Below the pieces are notes generated by a model, which was given only the letters and a program-made list of their open reading frames with translations, was not told where the DNA came from and searched no databases. A program made the translations under genes and the position numbers. Below, in pieces: positions 34,578-43,896 of a stretch of 64,000 nt of DNA. Each line of letters begins with the position of its first letter. The first letter of the stretch is position 1. The stretch comes from Algibacter marinivivus (lineage in GTDB: Bacteria > Bacteroidota > Bacteroidia > Flavobacteriales > Flavobacteriaceae), in NCBI RefSeq assembly GCF_003143755.1, contig NZ_QFRI01000002.1, forward strand, positions 650,670-714,669. Direction: 5' to 3'.

Positions 34578-35906
34578 TTATATTTCTCTATTTATATCCC
34601 AAGCCTCAAGATAATCAGTAACAGCTTTTACAAACTGCCCACCTAAAGCACCATTAACCACTCGATGATCATATGAATGTGATAAAAACATTTTATAACG
34701 AATACCAATAAAATCGCCATCAGGTGTTTCAATTACTGCAGGTACTTTTCTAATAGCACCAAGTGCTAAAATTCCAACTTGTGGTTGGTTTATTATAGGT
34801 GTTCCCATTATGCTTCCAAAAGTCCCCACGTTAGTAACGGTGTATGTCCCGCCTTGTGTATCATCTGGTTTTAGTTTACCAATTCTTGCTCGATTAGCCA
34901 AATCGTTAACTTGCTTAGTCATTCCAACCAAGTTAAGTTGGTCTGCATTTTTTATAACTGGTACAATTAAATTTCCATCTGGCAAAGCCGCAGCCATACC
35001 CAAATTAATATTTTTCTTTTTGACTATAGTATTCCCTTGCAAAGAGATGTTCATCATCGGGAAATCACGTAACGCTTTTGCAATAGCCTCCATGAAAATT
35101 GGTGTGAATGTTAAGTTTTCACCTTCGCGCTTCATGAATTCTGCTTTAACTTTCTTTCTCCAATTCCAAATATTGGTAACATCGGCTTCAATAAAACTTT
35201 GTACATGTGCTGAAGTTTGAACAGACTCAACCATATGATGGGCAATCAATTTGCCCATTCTGGTCATTTCTATAATTTCATCTTCACCACTTGAAACCAC
35301 AACTGGCTTTTCAACTTTAGAAGTCTCAACTGTTTTTGTTGGCGCAACAGGTGTTTCCAACTTAGTTGCAACAGGTTGTTGTTTATTGTCTTTATTTTTA
35401 ATGTAATTTAAAATATCGTTTTTAGTAACACGTCCGTCTTTACCTGTACCAAAAACGCCATCAAGTTCTGCTTGTGAAATACCTTCAGCTTTGGCTATAT
35501 TTTTAACTAATGGTGAGTAAAAACGCTCTCCACTAGAAACTACAGGAGTAACTATCTCTTTAGCTTGAGTTATAGTTTGTTCTAATTCTTGAACCGTTTC
35601 ATTTTTAGTTTCCTCAACTTCAATGGTAGCAGTTTCTGTTGAATCATTACTTGAATCATCATCACCTTCAGTTTCTATAATTGCTAAAACTTGCCCTACT
35701 TGAACCACATCATCAACGTTAAAAAAACGCTCTATCAACACACCATCAACCTCACTAGGCACCTCGCTATCAACTTTATCTGTAGCAATCTCTAAAACAG
35801 GATCATCCATTTCAATAGTATCGCCAACGTCTTTCAACCAAGATGTAATAGTTGCCTCTGCAACGCTTTCTCCCATTTTTGGTAATTTCAGCTCAAACTT
35901 TGCCAT
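34578..35906 (-). CDS. Dihydrolipoamide acyltransferase (E2) of a 2-oxo acid dehydrogenase
   Basis: This 442-residue protein has an N-terminal lipoyl domain with the lipoylated Lys in IATDKVDSE (Lys43), an Ala/Pro/Glu-rich linker, a peripheral subunit-binding domain near 130-165 (FYSPLVKNIAKAEGISQAEL) and a C-terminal catalytic domain. It is closest to branched-chain or broad 2-oxo acid dehydrogenase E2. The catalytic motif, normally HxxxDG, reads HRVVNG, with Asn in place of Asp. E1 and E3 are not adjacent. A terminator follows. Confidence 0.9.
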   Translation of the reverse strand: MAKFELKLPKMGESVAEATITSWLKDVGDTIEMDDPVLEIATDKVDSEVPSEVDGVLIERFFNVDDVVQVGQVLAIIETEGDDDSSNDSTETATIEVEETKNETVQELEQTITQAKEIVTPVVSSGERFYSPLVKNIAKAEGISQAELDGVFGTGKDGRVTKNDILNYIKNKDNKQQPVATKLETPVAPTKTVETSKVEKPVVVSSGEDEIIEMTRMGKLIAHHMVESVQTSAHVQSFIEADVTNIWNWRKKVKAEFMKREGENLTFTPIFMEAIAKALRDFPMMNISLQGNTIVKKKNINLGMAAALPDGNLIVPVIKNADQLNLVGMTKQVNDLANRARIGKLKPDDTQGGTYTVTNVGTFGSIMGTPIINQPQVGILALGAIRKVPAVIETPDGDFIGIRYKMFLSHSYDHRVVNGALGGQFVKAVTDYLEAWDINREI

Positions 35907-35990
35907 ATCAATAATGTAACACTTGTTTTTTAAAATTATTTTGCAAAATTAATAAAAATATTGCTATTTTATTTTATTATTCACAATAAA

Positions 35991-37091
35991 CTAATCAAAT
36001 TTTATAACCTCACCTCTACTTACAGCATCATCACTTCCAATAGCAAAATTGGATTTTCTAGGTAAAATTTTAAAAGTCACCGAAGCATCTAGGTGATTAG
36101 TTTCCATAAATTTAATAATGTTTTTATAACTAAACACATTTGCATCAAAAATAACTTCTGATTCTTTTTCTATATTTTTTATGTCTGATTGCAAAACAAC
36201 TTTTTTATCAATAACATTTTCTAAACGTTTATTCATATCGTCAGAAATAAAAATATATTTATTAACTGATTTAATCTTTTTTGTATGTTTTTTTCTGAAA
36301 AAGTAAACAAATCGGATACCTCCCCAAACAAATAGATCAAAAAACAGATTCTTCTTAAAATGCTTTTTGTAAAAAATTTGCATTGCGCCATAAAAGCGAC
36401 GTGCATAATTTTTATCTCTAAGAGTACTTTCTCCTTTAAAATGAACTATTGTTGTCTCTCCAAAATAATAATTATTATAACCTTGTTTTAATGATTTATA
36501 AGATATATCAATATCCTCACCATACATAAAGTAATCTTCATCAAAACCATTTATATTATTATAGACCTCTTTTTTTAAAAACATAAAAGCACCAACTAAT
36601 ATATCAACTTCTCCAACAGCGCCTTCCTTTAAATTGTTAGCATAATAATCCTCTGAATTCCCTATTAGTTTTTTAAAAGCAGTATTTATGTAAGGAATCT
36701 TTCTTTTGCTTTCTGGTAAAAAATCACCTCTACCGTCTATTAGTTTACATCCAACAATACCAAGTTTTTCTTTATTTTCAGAAAACTCTAATAGTTTTAA
36801 AAATGTATCTTCAGCAACAACGGTATCAGGATTTAAAATGCATAAATACTCACCTTTAGCTTGTAAAACACCTATATTATTTCCTTTGGAAAATCCTGAA
36901 TTCTCTTTGTTTTCTATCAGTTTAACTTCGGGAAAAAGGCTTTTAACCATCTGGCAACTCCCATCTTCAGAACTATTATCAACAACAATAATTTCAGCAT
37001 CAATATTTGAAATTGCAGCTTCAACACTTCTTAGACATAATTCTAAGAAATATTGAACATTATAATTTAATATAACTACTGATAGTTTCAA
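35991..37091 (-). CDS. Family 2 glycosyltransferase
   Basis: This 366-residue protein opens with the GT-A core MKLSVVILNYNVQYFLELCL, has EIIVVDNSSEDGS, CILNPDTVV (nucleotide and metal site) and FMYGEDIDISYKSLKQGY, typical of rhamnosyl-transferase-like GT2 enzymes. A short hydrophobic stretch near residue 255 and about 100 residues of C-terminal domain follow. It stands apart from the polysaccharide operon, 10 bases after recR, so it is probably co-transcribed with it. The acceptor is unknown. Confidence 0.85.
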   Translation of the reverse strand: MKLSVVILNYNVQYFLELCLRSVEAAISNIDAEIIVVDNSSEDGSCQMVKSLFPEVKLIENKENSGFSKGNNIGVLQAKGEYLCILNPDTVVAEDTFLKLLEFSENKEKLGIVGCKLIDGRGDFLPESKRKIPYINTAFKKLIGNSEDYYANNLKEGAVGEVDILVGAFMFLKKEVYNNINGFDEDYFMYGEDIDISYKSLKQGYNNYYFGETTIVHFKGESTLRDKNYARRFYGAMQIFYKKHFKKNLFFDLFVWGGIRFVYFFRKKHTKKIKSVNKYIFISDDMNKRLENVIDKKVVLQSDIKNIEKESEVIFDANVFSYKNIIKFMETNHLDASVTFKILPRKSNFAIGSDDAVSRGEVIKFD

Positions 37092-37101
37092 ATTTTGTGT
37101 T

Positions 37102-37719
37102 TTAAAGTTTTATGGAAGATTCAAACGGAATCCTATTAGTAATACTTCTGCCCAAAGTAATTTCATCTGCATACTCCAATTCGTCACCAACTGAAATCCC
37201 TCTAGCAATAGTTGAAGTTGTTATATTGCAATCTTTAATTTGCTTGTAAATGTAAAAGTTTGTTGTATCCCCTTCCATAGTTGAACTTAAAGCAAAAATA
37301 AGTTCTGAAACGTGTCCCGCTTTAACTTTATGTACTAATGACTCAATATTCAAATCGTGCGGACCAATACCATCCATAGGAGATATTTTACCTCCTAACA
37401 CATGATACAACCCTCTAAAAGAGCTTGTGTTTTCTATAGCCATAACATCTCTAACATCTTCAACCACACAAATTATTGTTTCATTCCGTTTTGGGTTTGA
37501 ACAAATTTCACACAGCTCAACATCACTTATATTATGGCAAGATTTACAAAACTTCACTTCATTTCGCATGCTTTGTAATGCTTCAGACAATGCCAAAGTT
37601 TGCTCTTTTGGTTGTCTTAACATATACAATACTAAACGCAATGCGGTACGCTTACCAATTCCTGGTAATTGCGACATCTCATTAACAGCGCGCTCCAATA
37701 ATTTTGAAGAAAATTCCAT
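37102..37719 (-). CDS. recR: Recombination protein RecR
   Basis: RecR works with RecO and RecF to load RecA at gaps. The 205-residue protein has the N-terminal helix-hairpin-helix ([17 protein letters not shown]), a four-cysteine zinc finger ([16 protein letters not shown]), a Toprim domain with [14 protein letters not shown] and a C-terminal [20 protein letters not shown]. Length and motifs are standard. It is the first gene of a two-gene unit with the GT2. Confidence 0.97.
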   Translation of the reverse strand: MEFSSKLLERAVNEMSQLPGIGKRTALRLVLYMLRQPKEQTLALSEALQSMRNEVKFCKSCHNISDVELCEICSNPKRNETIICVVEDVRDVMAIENTSSFRGLYHVLGGKISPMDGIGPHDLNIESLVHKVKAGHVSELIFALSSTMEGDTTNFYIYKQIKDCNITTSTIARGISVGDELEYADEITLGRSITNRIPFESSIKL

Positions 37720-37843
37720 AGTCTGCGAAATTACTATTTAGACACGAATTTCACTAATTTAAAGTTATCCTTTTAAAATACCTATTCCATTTGGCATTTG
37801 GTTTCTATTATTTGTACTTTCAAACCTTAAAAATTAGTTTTTT

Positions 37844-39292
37844 ATGGCAGCTACTCAAATCATGCTACTTATAGCAGCTTACTTTGTTGTTTTAATTTTA
37901 ATATCTTATTTCACTGGAAAAGAAGATAGTAACGATGCTTTTTTCAAGGCTAATAAATCTGCACCATGGTATTTAGTAGCTTTCGGGATGATTGGTGCAT
38001 CACTTTCTGGTGTTACTTTTATCTCTGTACCAGGCGCTGTTGAAGCTAAACAGTTTGGCTATTTACAAGTCGTATTTGGTTACTTTTTTGGTTATTTAGT
38101 TATTGCTTACGTTTTACTACCCATTTATTACAAGCTAAATTTAACTTCAATTTACACCTATTTAAAAGACCGTTTTGGAAATGTAAGTTACAAAACTGGA
38201 TCTGTGGCATTTTTAATTTCTCGTGTTGTTGGAGCTTCTTTTAGATTGTTTTTAGTTGCCAAAGTATTGCAGCTTTTAATTTTTGACCAATATGGCATCC
38301 CGTTTACAGTTACCGTAATTATTACAATTGCACTTATTTGGCTTTATACTTTTAAAGGTGGTATTAAAACTATCATTTTCACTGATACACTACAAACGCT
38401 TTTTATGTTAATTTCAGTAGTTGTAACTATTGTTTTTCTAGCATCTGCTTTAGACTTAAACAGTATTTCTGAAGTTTACACCAATGTAAAAGAAAGCGCT
38501 ATGAGCAAAACATTTTTCTTTAACGATGTAAATGATGCACAATATTTTGTAAAAAGCTTTCTTGCTGGTATGTTTATTACTATTACCATGACTGGTTTAG
38601 ATCAGGATATGATGCAAAAAAACTTGACATGCAAAAATTTAAAGGAAGCGCAAAAAAATATGGTTTCATTTAGCGTGGTTTTAATTTTTGTGAACATCTT
38701 GTTTCTAGTTTTAGGCTTAATGCTTACCCAATATGCCAATCAAAATGGGATAACAGCCAAAAAAGATGACTTATTCCCTACCATAGCCATGTTACCTGAA
38801 ATTGGGGTTTTAACTTCGGCATTCTTCTTATTAGGTCTTATTGCTGCTGCCTATTCAAGTGCAGATTCGGCATTAACTTCTTTAACAACCTCGTTTTGTA
38901 TTGATATTATTGAATTGGATAAAAAACCAAAAGCATCTCAAAAAAGAATACGAAAACAAACACATATTTTTATCAGTATTCTATTAGTTATTGTTATTGT
39001 TTTATTTGATGCTATTTTTAAAGATGTCTCAGTTATTTGGGAGTTATTCAAGGCTGCAGGATATACCTATGGGCCTTTACTGGGGCTATTTGCTTTTGGT
39101 ATTTATACAAAAGCACAACTTAAAGATAAATACGTGTGGATAGTAGCTATTATAGCACCAATTGTTTCGTACTTTATTAATAAATATTCAGTTGACTTAT
39201 TAAGCGGTTATCAAATAGGGTTTGAAATACTTATTATAAACGGTATCCTTACTTTTTTAGGTTTAATATTGATTCGTAGAAAGCAACACTAA
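37844..39292 (+). CDS. Sodium:solute symporter (SSS family)
   Basis: This 482-residue protein has about 13 membrane helices in the SSS pattern. Signatures include [20 protein letters not shown] near residue 48 and [20 protein letters not shown] near 330. It moves a small solute with Na+; the substrate (sugar, acid, vitamin or nucleoside) cannot be set from sequence. It overlaps the convergent CoA-binding gene by 30 bases at the 3' end. Confidence 0.9.
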   Translation: MAATQIMLLIAAYFVVLILISYFTGKEDSNDAFFKANKSAPWYLVAFGMIGASLSGVTFISVPGAVEAKQFGYLQVVFGYFFGYLVIAYVLLPIYYKLNLTSIYTYLKDRFGNVSYKTGSVAFLISRVVGASFRLFLVAKVLQLLIFDQYGIPFTVTVIITIALIWLYTFKGGIKTIIFTDTLQTLFMLISVVVTIVFLASALDLNSISEVYTNVKESAMSKTFFFNDVNDAQYFVKSFLAGMFITITMTGLDQDMMQKNLTCKNLKEAQKNMVSFSVVLIFVNILFLVLGLMLTQYANQNGITAKKDDLFPTIAMLPEIGVLTSAFFLLGLIAAAYSSADSALTSLTTSFCIDIIELDKKPKASQKRIRKQTHIFISILLVIVIVLFDAIFKDVSVIWELFKAAGYTYGPLLGLFAFGIYTKAQLKDKYVWIVAIIAPIVSYFINKYSVDLLSGYQIGFEILIINGILTFLGLILIRRKQH

Positions 39293-39625
39293 AGTACAAG
39301 CGGCTTCAAACTCAATATTATTTTTTTTTAGAATGGTATAAAATTCTTGATTTTCCGTCCCTGGATTAAAAATAACGCGTTTAGGTTTTAAAGACACTAC
39401 ATAATCATAATACGCTTGTTGTCTTTTTGGGTTTAAGTATAGCGTTACTGTATCAATATTTTGATAAGGTAATAATGCTGTATCTATTTTTATACCTGCT
39501 ACTTCTCCTGCTCTTAATCCAAATGCAACTAAATCAACATTATTAGCAACTAAGCGTTGTATGGCGTAGTTTGAGTATCTATTTGGTTTTAATGATGCAC
39601 CAAGTACTAAAGTTTTTTTATTCAT
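39263..39625 (-). CDS. CoA-binding protein (YccU-like)
   Basis: This 120-residue protein is a single Rossmann CoA-binding domain of the YccU type. It opens [20 protein letters not shown], has [20 protein letters not shown] and [25 protein letters not shown]. It has no ligase half. The function is unknown; related stand-alone domains bind CoA. Its last 30 bases overlap the symporter stop on the other strand. Confidence 0.85.
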   Translation of the reverse strand: MNKKTLVLGASLKPNRYSNYAIQRLVANNVDLVAFGLRAGEVAGIKIDTALLPYQNIDTVTLYLNPKRQQAYYDYVVSLKPKRVIFNPGTENQEFYTILKKNNIEFEAACTLVLLSTNQY

Positions 39626-39775
39626 ATTATATTTTTGTAAAATTTTATCAATTACAATGAAACTTTGAGAGTCATAATTATGTTAAAATGCTGTTAATCC
39701 TTGCAAGATATAGTAACATAAATCCAAATTTTGCGTCTCCTTAGTAATATCAATCAAAAAATCAAACTAATCAAA

Positions 39776-42250
39776 ATGAGAAAATTACTCTTTTTGTGCG
39801 CTATTTTATTTTCAATCTCTACAGTGCACGCAATTAATCCCGATTCCAAATTAGACAAAACCGGAACTATATCTGGTAAAGTTTTAGACGCAAACTTAAA
39901 ACAACCCTTACCATACGTTAATGTAATTATTAAAAATACTGCTGGTAAAACACTTACTGGAGGAATTACTTTAGATGACGGCTCTTTTACTATAAGCAAA
40001 GTTGAAGAAGGAAATGTGGTGGTTAGCATCCAGTACATTGGTTATAAAACGGCTGATAAAAATGTATCTATAGGTAAAGGTAATTACAAAGTCAATTTAG
40101 GTAATATTTTTCTCGAAGAAGAAGCTGAAGGTTTAGACGCAGTTACTGTAGTAGCCGAAGTTTCTACAATTCAACAAAAAGTAGACAGAAAAGTAATAAC
40201 AGTAGGAAAAGATCTTACTACCGCTGGTGCTAGTGCTAGTGATATTATGAACAACATACCATCTGTAAGTGTTGATCAACAAACTGGGAACATTAGCCTT
40301 CGTGGAAACGAAAATGTACGAGTTATGGTAGATGGTAAATTAAGTAATGTTCCAATCGCTCAACTTTTAAAACAAATACCTTCTACGTCAATAAAACAAA
40401 TAGAATTAATTACCAACCCTTCTGCTAAATATAATCCAGAAGGTATGAGTGGTATTATCAATATAAAACTCCATAAAAACACACAAATTGGATTTAATGG
40501 TAATTTTAATGTTGGTGTAACTAATGAAGTATTTGCTAAATTCAATAGCTCTATTGATATGAACTATAGAAATGGTAAGTTCAACTTTTATGGTAACTAC
40601 GGGAATAATATTGGAAAGTACGACAATTTTGGTGGTATTGATAGATTAGATGATAATTCTCGTCAAGACTTTAAATTTGGTAACGATAACAAATCCCATT
40701 TATATAAAGTTGGTGTTGATTTTTATATGAATGACAAAAACACCATTTCATTTTTCACAAATCAAAACATATTTAATGGAAAAGGATTTGGAAGTACATT
40801 TATAAGTTTTGACAATCTTTCACAAGCACAATTATTCAATAACGTTTCTGAAAATTCATCGGGTCAATATAATCTTGCTTACAGACATGAGTTTACCGAT
40901 GAGAATGAAACTTTAGATATTGAAATTGATTATAACGATTTTGAAAATATGGAAGTTGCTAACTTCGATTTCCTAAACTTTGGTTTTCCTCCTAATTATA
41001 TTGATAATGTTGATACTAAAAGAAACCAAACTACAGTTAACGTAGACTATGTAAAACCAGTTAACGAGAAAACTAAAATTGAAGCTGGGTTACAAGCCTT
41101 ACTTTTTGATTCGGATATTGATTATATGTCTTCTGGTCAGACATTTTCTAGTGATGGTGATATTATTTCAACTCCTAGTACTGATTTTGAGTATAATAGA
41201 GATATTTATTCTGCTTATTTTACCTACGGAAAGACTCTAGAAAAATGGAATTATCAAATAGGTGTTAGAGCTGAACAAGTAAATGTTACAGCAGATGCTT
41301 TAAGAATTTTTGAGGATAATAGCACAGAATTAATTCCTTTTGAAAATGATTATTTTCAAATATATCCTTCAGCTTTTTTAACCTATAACCCGTCTGAAAA
41401 GAATTCCTATCAATTAAGTTTTAGTCGTCGTGTAGATCGTCCTGGTTTACAACAAGTAAATCCCATTAGAGAATGGAGTACACCTCGTGTTTCCTCTTTT
41501 GGAAACTCTGAGTTAGTACCACAGTTTACAAACTCTATTGAGACTAATTATACTAGGCAACTTAAAAAAGGAAGCATTACCGCTGGCGTTTTTTATAGAA
41601 TTATTGAGGATAATATTAACAGATTTGTTTTTATCGATAGAACTGATGTTACTGCAGGGAATGCTATTTTATCTTATGATAATTTTGACAACACTACAGC
41701 TTATGGAATTGAGTTATCCGCAAATTACAGGCCAACCAAATGGTGGAGCTTAAATGCCAGTTTTGATTTATACTCGCAAACACAACGTGGAATAACAGAA
41801 GTTATTGATAACCCAGATATACAAAATGCTACTGTTGATGATATTATTAGGGTTGATACTGAAGTAGACAACGTGATTTGGAACTTAAGAGCATTCAACA
41901 ATTTTAAAGCTACTAAAAAATTAAGTTTTTCTGTATTTGCAATGTATCGTGGTGAAGAGAAAGGTATACAGTTTACAAGAAAACCTATGTTTATGCTAAA
42001 TACTGGTATGCGTTATAACTTTTTGGAGGATAACAGAGCAACATTCAGTTTTAATTACAGCGATATTTTAAACACCATGAAATTTGAATTTGAAGGCTCT
42101 ACCCCATATCCTTCTGAAGGTGCTTTTAATTGGGAAAGCAACACATGGAATATTGCTCTTTCTTACAGATTTGGTGGTGGTAAATACCAAGCTTTAAAAA
42201 GAAAACGAAGAGACAACAACACCAAATCTGGCAGTGGTGGATTTATATAA
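39776..42250 (+). CDS. TonB-dependent outer-membrane receptor-like protein
   Basis: This 824-residue protein has a signal peptide (MRKLLFLCAILFSISTVHA), an N-terminal carboxypeptidase-regulatory-like beta domain (GTISGKVLDANLKQPLPYVN), a plug domain with MNNIPSVSVDQQTGNISLRG and VMVDGKLSN, then a large barrel ending in an aromatic-rich strand pair (WNIALSYRFGG). It belongs to the OMP_b-brl_3 group. An in-frame ATG at 39731 would add 15 residues before the signal, so 39776 is chosen. The ligand is unknown. A terminator follows at 42311. Confidence 0.9.
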   Translation: MRKLLFLCAILFSISTVHAINPDSKLDKTGTISGKVLDANLKQPLPYVNVIIKNTAGKTLTGGITLDDGSFTISKVEEGNVVVSIQYIGYKTADKNVSIGKGNYKVNLGNIFLEEEAEGLDAVTVVAEVSTIQQKVDRKVITVGKDLTTAGASASDIMNNIPSVSVDQQTGNISLRGNENVRVMVDGKLSNVPIAQLLKQIPSTSIKQIELITNPSAKYNPEGMSGIINIKLHKNTQIGFNGNFNVGVTNEVFAKFNSSIDMNYRNGKFNFYGNYGNNIGKYDNFGGIDRLDDNSRQDFKFGNDNKSHLYKVGVDFYMNDKNTISFFTNQNIFNGKGFGSTFISFDNLSQAQLFNNVSENSSGQYNLAYRHEFTDENETLDIEIDYNDFENMEVANFDFLNFGFPPNYIDNVDTKRNQTTVNVDYVKPVNEKTKIEAGLQALLFDSDIDYMSSGQTFSSDGDIISTPSTDFEYNRDIYSAYFTYGKTLEKWNYQIGVRAEQVNVTADALRIFEDNSTELIPFENDYFQIYPSAFLTYNPSEKNSYQLSFSRRVDRPGLQQVNPIREWSTPRVSSFGNSELVPQFTNSIETNYTRQLKKGSITAGVFYRIIEDNINRFVFIDRTDVTAGNAILSYDNFDNTTAYGIELSANYRPTKWWSLNASFDLYSQTQRGITEVIDNPDIQNATVDDIIRVDTEVDNVIWNLRAFNNFKATKKLSFSVFAMYRGEEKGIQFTRKPMFMLNTGMRYNFLEDNRATFSFNYSDILNTMKFEFEGSTPYPSEGAFNWESNTWNIALSYRFGGGKYQALKRKRRDNNTKSGSGGFI

Positions 42251-42310
42251 AAAATTTGATAGCCTGCATAATATTTGATGGTTAGTGTTACTGTAGGGTT
42301 ATTAAATAAG

Positions 42311-42345
42311 AAACCCCTAAACAAGAGTTTAGGGGTTTTGCTTTT
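42311..42345 (+). terminator. Terminator after the TonB receptor
   Basis: Perfect 12-base arms aaacccctaaac and gtttaggggttt with a 4-base loop, followed by T-rich sequence. Confidence 0.85.
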
Positions 42346-42530
42346 TATTATATTTTATGCTTATTTATATCAAAATGTTAAAAATTATGTTAAATTTTGA
42401 CAATTAACACAATAACACATAATAATCTACGTTAAACGTATAATACAACATCTAACCAAAAACGAAGTCGTAATTATTTAGAGTTAGTCGTCTACAAAAA
42501 ACATTTTCGTAAAATAAGATTTGTATAATT

Positions 42531-42562
42531 AAAAAACTCGAAACCTGTTTCGAGTTTTTTCT
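42531..42562. terminator. Orphan terminator, possible end of a small RNA
   Basis: Perfect 13-base arms aaaaaactcgaaa and tttcgagtttttt, loop cctg. No coding region ends nearby on either strand. Confidence 0.8.
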
Positions 42563-42664
42563 TAACATTAAAGTACTAATAGCATTTGAAATTTTATTAG
42601 ACTTTTTCGTCTAATAAGTTAAGATTCTTCACATTAGTGTTAGTTGAAGTTGATTAATAGCTAG

Positions 42665-42698
42665 AAAATCCCGAAACCTAAACGTTTCGGGATTTTTG
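42665..42698. terminator. Terminator, likely for fabH
   Basis: Perfect 13-base arms aaaatcccgaaac and gtttcgggatttt with A and T runs, so it can act in both directions. It is 35 bases from the fabH stop. Confidence 0.8.
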
Positions 42699-42730
42699 TT
42701 TACTTATTAATTATAAATCAATGTTTTTAA

Positions 42731-43738
42731 TTAAGCCCATTTTATTATAGCACTTGCCCAAGTAAATCCACTACCAAAAGCTGCTAAAACCACATTATCT
42801 CCTGACTTAATTTTACCTTCTTCCCATGCCTCTGTTAATGCTATAATAACTGAAGCCGCAGTGGTGTTACCGTATTTCATTATGTTATTAAACACTTGAT
42901 CGTCTCGTAAACCAAATTTCTTTTGAATAAATTGTGCTATTCTTAAGTTGGCTTGATGCGGGATTAGCATATCTATATTTTCTTTTTGCAGGCCATTTTT
43001 TGTAAGACCTTCCACAATGACTTCGCTAAAACGAACAACTGCGTGTTTAAAAACAAATGTACCATCCATATATGGGAAATATGATAAATCTTCTTCGCCT
43101 GCTTCAATAATTTCTGGAACCCAATGTGCTATACTTGGCCCTTCTACTATAAGTTTATCGGCGTATTTACCTTCACTATGTAAGTGTGTTGATAGGATAC
43201 CTTTTGTGTTATCTTCTTCCCTAGAGAGTATACAGGCTCCTGCTCCATCACCAAAAATAACAGTTACACCACGTCCTCTGGTAGATTTATCTAATCCGTT
43301 ACTGTGGTATTCTGCGCCTATTACTAAAATGTTTTTATACATACCCGTTTTTATAAACTGGTCTGCTACAGATATGGCATAGACAAATCCAGAACATTGA
43401 TTTCTAACATCCAAAGCGCCTACGGTTGGCATATCTAATATGTCTTGAATTTGAACGCCACAGCCAGGGAAATAATAATCTGGACTTAGCGTTGCGAATA
43501 CAATAAAATCTATATCGTCTTTTGATAACCCTGAACGTTCTATGGCAATTCTTGCTGCCTTGGCACCCATTACTGCTGATGTATCTTCTGATCCTTCAGG
43601 AATCCATCTACGTTCTTTTATTCCAGTACGTTCTTGAATCCATTCATCATTGGTATCCATCATTTTAGATAAATCGTGATTTGTTACCACGTTTTCTGGC
43701 ACATATTTACCTAAGCCGGTTATTTTTGAATTGTACAT
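42731..43738 (-). CDS. fabH: 3-oxoacyl-ACP synthase III (KAS III)
   Basis: FabH starts fatty acid synthesis by condensing an acyl-CoA with malonyl-ACP. The 335-residue protein shows the catalytic triad: Cys in DVRNQCSGFVYA, His in LIPHQANLRI, and Asn in KYGNTTAAS. The N-terminal ITGLGKYVPENVVTN and DTNDEWIQERTGI are also diagnostic. It stands alone; the plsX and rpmF genes that sometimes accompany fabH are not here, so a second copy may exist elsewhere. Confidence 0.93.
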   Translation of the reverse strand: MYNSKITGLGKYVPENVVTNHDLSKMMDTNDEWIQERTGIKERRWIPEGSEDTSAVMGAKAARIAIERSGLSKDDIDFIVFATLSPDYYFPGCGVQIQDILDMPTVGALDVRNQCSGFVYAISVADQFIKTGMYKNILVIGAEYHSNGLDKSTRGRGVTVIFGDGAGACILSREEDNTKGILSTHLHSEGKYADKLIVEGPSIAHWVPEIIEAGEEDLSYFPYMDGTFVFKHAVVRFSEVIVEGLTKNGLQKENIDMLIPHQANLRIAQFIQKKFGLRDDQVFNNIMKYGNTTAASVIIALTEAWEEGKIKSGDNVVLAAFGSGFTWASAIIKWA

Positions 43739-43896
43739 AGTCTTAATTCATTAGAATAAGCAAAATACAAAATTTAATCAGCTTTTATCAAATTCTAAAA
43801 CACAAAAAAACTGTGTCAGTTTGTCATATTTAATCAATTGGCATTTTTGTTGTCTATTATTGAAGCGAAGTAAAAAACAACAAAACACAATATATT

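Larger units (their letters stand above)
42251..42730. other. Gene-free region with three terminator hairpins
   Basis: This 480-base region between convergent genes has three strong rho-independent hairpins, at 42311, 42531 and 42665. The first serves the TonB receptor and the last could serve fabH from the minus strand. The middle one has no gene assigned to it, which suggests a small RNA upstream of it. Confidence 0.6.
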
